Under the pieces are notes generated by a model that did no database searches, was not told the DNA's origin, and was given only the letters and a program-made list of their open reading frames with translations. Of a DNA stretch of 15,768 nt, positions 14,396 to 15,768 are shown in pieces. The stretch lies in assembly GCA_964608965.1 (NCBI GenBank), contig CAZSPZ010000029.1:1-15768 (forward strand). Reading direction: 5' to 3'. Every line of letters starts with the position of its first letter. Position 1 is the first letter of the stretch. The DNA is from UBA10908 sp964608965 (GTDB lineage Bacteria > Bacillota > Clostridia > Peptostreptococcales > Anaerovoracaceae). Both the position numbers and the translations under genes were made by a program.

Positions 14396-14451
14396 TGTAT
14401 CCTCCACATCTTTGACTTTCTTTCTTCCGGTGTAGCATGTTCTTTTTCTTG

Positions 14452-14481
14452 ATTCTATCTGAAGCATTGCTTTTGAGTCAA
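14452..14481 (-). promoter_or_regulatory. Promoter of the RsmH-like gene
   Basis: On the minus strand TTGACT (14476-14481) and TAGAAT (14452-14457) are 18 bp apart, giving a leader of about 50 nt. A small dyad, AAGCATTGCTT (14462-14472), lies in the spacer. The gene is therefore probably transcribed apart from the padR unit. Confidence 0.6.
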
Positions 14482-14508
14482 GTACCCGGCATTCATATTT
14501 AATGCTGA

Positions 14509-15006
14509 TCAATCGCGGAGCATACGCTCCTTTTCCAATGCTTCCTTTTTGCCGTGGATTCGGCCCAGAGCGTACATCAGAATTGTGCTGCACACCAGAT
14601 TAATCCGGCCGGCCGAAGACGGGTTGGTCAATCCAATCGCAAGATTGGCCATGCCTACCACTAAAAGCATCTTGCAGATGCGGTTCAGATGGCGGATCCT
14701 GGAGTCGATGTCCGAAAAGATGTCAAAAGCCCCCATTTCCGTTTTTTTACGATAATAGACTCAGGCGAACAGGCGGCCGATATATTCGACGCCGGTTTCT
14801 TCCAAAAATCCAAGGTAATTTGTATCGTGACCGTGCATCTCCAGGCGGATCGTGTATGCCCCCGGCTCACAGGCCGTAAAATGAAATGTGGCGAAGCCCA
14901 CACCGCTCAATGCCCAACCCTGTAAAGCCATTTCATTCAGCCAATTTTCTTCTTCTTCAAAATCCCAGACCCAAAACCATTTTCGGATCGTTAATTGTTT
15001 TTTCAT
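14509..15006 (-). pseudogene. DUF2812 protein gene interrupted by one in-frame TGA
   Basis: Two short frames, 14761-15006 and 14509-14736, are in the same reading frame and are parts of one DUF2812 protein of 165 codons. The first 81 residues have the family start (FWVWDFEEEENWLNEMALQG, then GWALSG and FLEETGVEYIG); after a single TGA the frame continues VYYRKKTEMGAFDIFSDIDS and RIRHL, the family's second half, then a hydrophobic stretch (LLVVGMANLAIGL) and a charged end. In this family the residue at the TGA is normally tryptophan, as I recall it (WVYxRKK), so TGG to TGA is the simplest explanation. The second half lacks a ribosome binding site of its own. The gene overlaps the padR stop as ATGA. 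Function of DUF2812 proteins is unknown; they are small membrane-associated proteins that often accompany PadR regulators. Confidence 0.8.
14761..14763 (-). other. In-frame UGA codon inside the DUF2812 gene
   Basis: This TGA is the only stop between the start at 15006 and the TGA at 14509. Other genes here, such as padR and the importer permease, end in TGA, so UGA is not a tryptophan codon in this organism. No obvious hairpin follows that would suggest selenocysteine insertion. Confidence 0.85.
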
Positions 15007-15323
15007 TTCTGTACTCCCCCTATGACTGCTATCCCGTTGGCGACAAGCTGCTGCAGCCGTTCCAATTCAGTTTTCAATACTTGAAGACCTTTATCTGTCA
15101 ATTGATATTCTTTCCGACGGCTGCCGGGCTCTTCTTTCAGTGCCGTAATCCAGCCCTTTTCAGATAAGGTGTTCAGGGCGCCATACAATGTGCCGGCCGC
15201 GAGCCGGACCCGTCCGCCGGACAGTTGCTCCGCCTGCTGCATGATGCCGTAGCCGTGCTGCGGAGTGTACAGCGAAAGAAGAATATAATAGACCGCTTCC
15301 GTCAATGCGATATTCTCGTTCAT
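15003..15323 (-). CDS. PadR-family transcriptional regulator
   Basis: This 106-residue winged-helix repressor has the family pattern ALTEAVYYILLSLYTPQHGYG (written here in two parts: ALTEAVYYILLSL, TPQHGYGIMQ), GGRVRLAAGTLYGALNTLSEK (the recognition region around GTLYGAL), GWI and SRRKEYQLTDKG, followed by a dimerising C-terminal helix. I start at ATG 15321-15323: AAAGGA lies upstream, and longer frames to 15410 would run through the promoter and operators. It overlaps the DUF2812 gene by ATGA, the usual arrangement of PadR regulators with their small membrane-protein partner. Twin dyads in its promoter indicate that it represses its own operon. The inducing signal is unknown; PadR proteins often respond to phenolic or antimicrobial compounds or cell-envelope stress. 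Confidence 0.93.
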   Translation of the reverse strand: MNENIALTEAVYYILLSLYTPQHGYGIMQQAEQLSGGRVRLAAGTLYGALNTLSEKGWITALKEEPGSRRKEYQLTDKGLQVLKTELERLQQLVANGIAVIGGVQK

Positions 15324-15353
15324 TTTCGCAGAATCCTTTCTATCGGTGCTCGT

Positions 15354-15402
15354 TATATCGACTGACGATATAGCATGGTTTATTATATCGGCAGTCGATA
15401 TA
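15354..15402. promoter_or_regulatory. Twin PadR operators
   Basis: Two dyads of identical arms, TATATCG-N5-CGATATA, lie at 15354-15372 and 15384-15402, with centres 30 bp apart (about three helical turns). The 5-bp spacers differ (ACTGA and GCAGT) while the arms are perfect, which is what selection on protein contacts would give. The right copy fills the promoter spacer and touches the -10 box; the left copy covers about +3 to +21. Repression by the adjacent PadR is the natural reading. Confidence 0.82.
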
Positions 15403-15410
15403 TTTGTCAA
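15382..15410 (-). promoter_or_regulatory. Perfect consensus promoter of padR-DUF2812
   Basis: On the minus strand TTGACA (15405-15410), 17 bp and TATAAT (15382-15387): an exact match to the vegetative consensus in both boxes and spacing. Such a strong promoter needs tight control, consistent with the operator embedded in it. Confidence 0.92.
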
Positions 15411-15449
15411 TCAAAAAAGAAAAGAGGGAGGACATCTGTCCATCCCTCT
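15411..15449 (-). terminator. Terminator of the SLH-domain gene
   Basis: On the minus strand a stem of 11 bp with one bulged base (15423-15433 with 15438-15449, loop ATCT in the plus sense) runs into a T-rich tract TTTCTTTTTT (15413-15422). It lies 17 nt after the SLH stop and directly before the padR -35 box, insulating the two units. Confidence 0.85.
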
Positions 15450-15466
15450 ATGATTCATCGTGGTAT

Positions 15467-15768
15467 TTACTTTGTCATGTTTTCTATAAAACGCTGCAGA
15501 ACGACTGCTGCCTGTGCGCGGGTGGCGCCTGCTTCCGGGGCCAGGCGGCCGCCGCTGCCTTGGAGCAGGCCTTCGGCCACCGCCCAGCTTACACCGGAAA
15601 GGGCCCAATCGGAGGGCGTGTCCGGATAGGCGTCGAGGTTGGCGCCTTTGCTTATCGCATAATCTTTATACGTGGCATAGCGATGGAGAATCGCTGCCAG
15701 TTGCTCCCTTGTAATCGCGTCGTCGGGATTGAATTTCCCGGCATGGCCGGTCACGATCTCATTCTTTG
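15467..15768 (-). CDS. SLH-domain surface protein, C-terminal part
   Basis: The last 99 or so residues of a protein whose frame is open at the right edge. They hold the end of one S-layer homology repeat, EIVTGHAGKFNPDDAITREQ followed by LAAILHRYATYKDY, and a last repeat with YPDTPSDWALSGVSWAVAEG, LLQGSGGRLAPEAGATRAQ and AAVVLQRFIE. SLH repeats hold exported proteins to pyruvylated secondary cell-wall polymers, so this is the wall-binding tail of a secreted protein whose main domain is outside the window. The GTG at about 15754 is inside the repeat and is not the real start. The gene is visibly GC-richer than its neighbours. The repeats are at the extreme C-terminus, a common position. Confidence 0.9.
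   Translation of the reverse strand, partial: KNEIVTGHAGKFNPDDAITREQLAAILHRYATYKDYAISKGANLDAYPDTPSDWALSGVSWAVAEGLLQGSGGRLAPEAGATRAQAAVVLQRFIENMTK

Noticed and set aside
14396..14593. Longer start for the RsmH-like gene
   Set aside because: It runs through the gene's promoter and into the DUF2812 gene end; the ATG at 14395 has GGAGG at proper spacing.
14509..14736. Separate 75-residue membrane protein gene
   Set aside because: It is in the same frame as, and continuous with, the preceding DUF2812 half, and lacks its own ribosome binding site.
14761..14763. UGA as selenocysteine or as a tryptophan codon
   Set aside because: No bacterial SECIS-like hairpin is evident right after the codon, the family position is tryptophan rather than cysteine, and several genes here end in TGA.
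15324..15410. N-terminal extension of PadR to 15410
   Set aside because: It would begin at the -35 box of its own promoter and translate through both operators.
1..15768. CRISPR array, tRNA, rRNA, transposase or phage genes
   Set aside because: No regularly spaced repeats, cloverleaf-like sequences or mobile-element proteins were recognised on reading both strands.

Overview
The window looks like a chromosomal segment of a Gram-positive, probably anaerobic Bacillota (Clostridia-type) bacterium. The evidence is strong AGGAGG-type ribosome binding sites in front of nearly every gene, a TTG start, TTGACA/TATAAT-type promoters, a lipoprotein-anchored solute-binding protein, a PadR regulator paired with a DUF2812 protein, an S-layer-homology (SLH) protein, and an AGCS amino-acid symporter. 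Base composition is moderate, with a visibly GC-richer SLH gene at the right edge. I cannot name the species. Almost everything is read leftward (minus strand); only glyA is on the plus strand. I see no tRNA, rRNA, CRISPR array or insertion sequence.

Layout, left to right. (1) 1-607: N-terminal part of a sodium/cation:alanine-glycine (AGCS) symporter, cut by the window edge. It has a strong promoter and three copies of a TnrA/GlnR-like box upstream. (2) 852-4816: a four-gene, translationally coupled operon in the order kinase-MobA fusion, FecCD-type permease, ATPase, lipoprotein binding protein. The molybdenum-cofactor enzyme suggests that this BtuCD/FecCD-type importer may carry molybdate or tungstate (MolBCA-like) rather than a siderophore or cobalamin. 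(3) 4854-6394: a divergent promoter region with a 16-bp palindrome, then glyA and a strong terminator. (4) 6402-9723: a membrane PAS-GGDEF-HD-GYP cyclic-di-GMP enzyme followed 4 nt later by an MTA/SAH-deaminase-like amidohydrolase. (5) 9821-13179: a catabolic set in transcription order: PgdA/PuuE-like deacetylase-fold hydrolase, SDR dehydrogenase, YtcJ-type amidohydrolase. Hairpins abut the ribosome binding sites of the second and third genes. (6) 13346-14395: an RsmH-like 16S rRNA methyltransferase, lying outside a cell-division cluster. (7) 14509-15410: padR with twin operators on a perfect consensus promoter, overlapping a DUF2812 gene that carries one in-frame UGA. (8) 15467-15768: C-terminal end of an SLH-domain surface protein with its own terminator.

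How the parts may work together. Blocks 4 and 5 hold three hydrolases of the amidohydrolase and deacetylase superfamilies plus a dehydrogenase. This suggests breakdown of a nitrogen-containing ring or amide compound (cyclic imide, hydantoin or purine-like), but the substrate cannot be read from the sequence. The coupling of a c-di-GMP enzyme to a deaminase, and the fusion of a kinase-like domain to MobA beside a metal-oxyanion-type importer, are the least ordinary arrangements. Regulatory DNA is unusually legible here: TnrA/GlnR-like boxes, the PadR twin operators, a palindrome over a putative -35 element, and hairpins next to Shine-Dalgarno sites.
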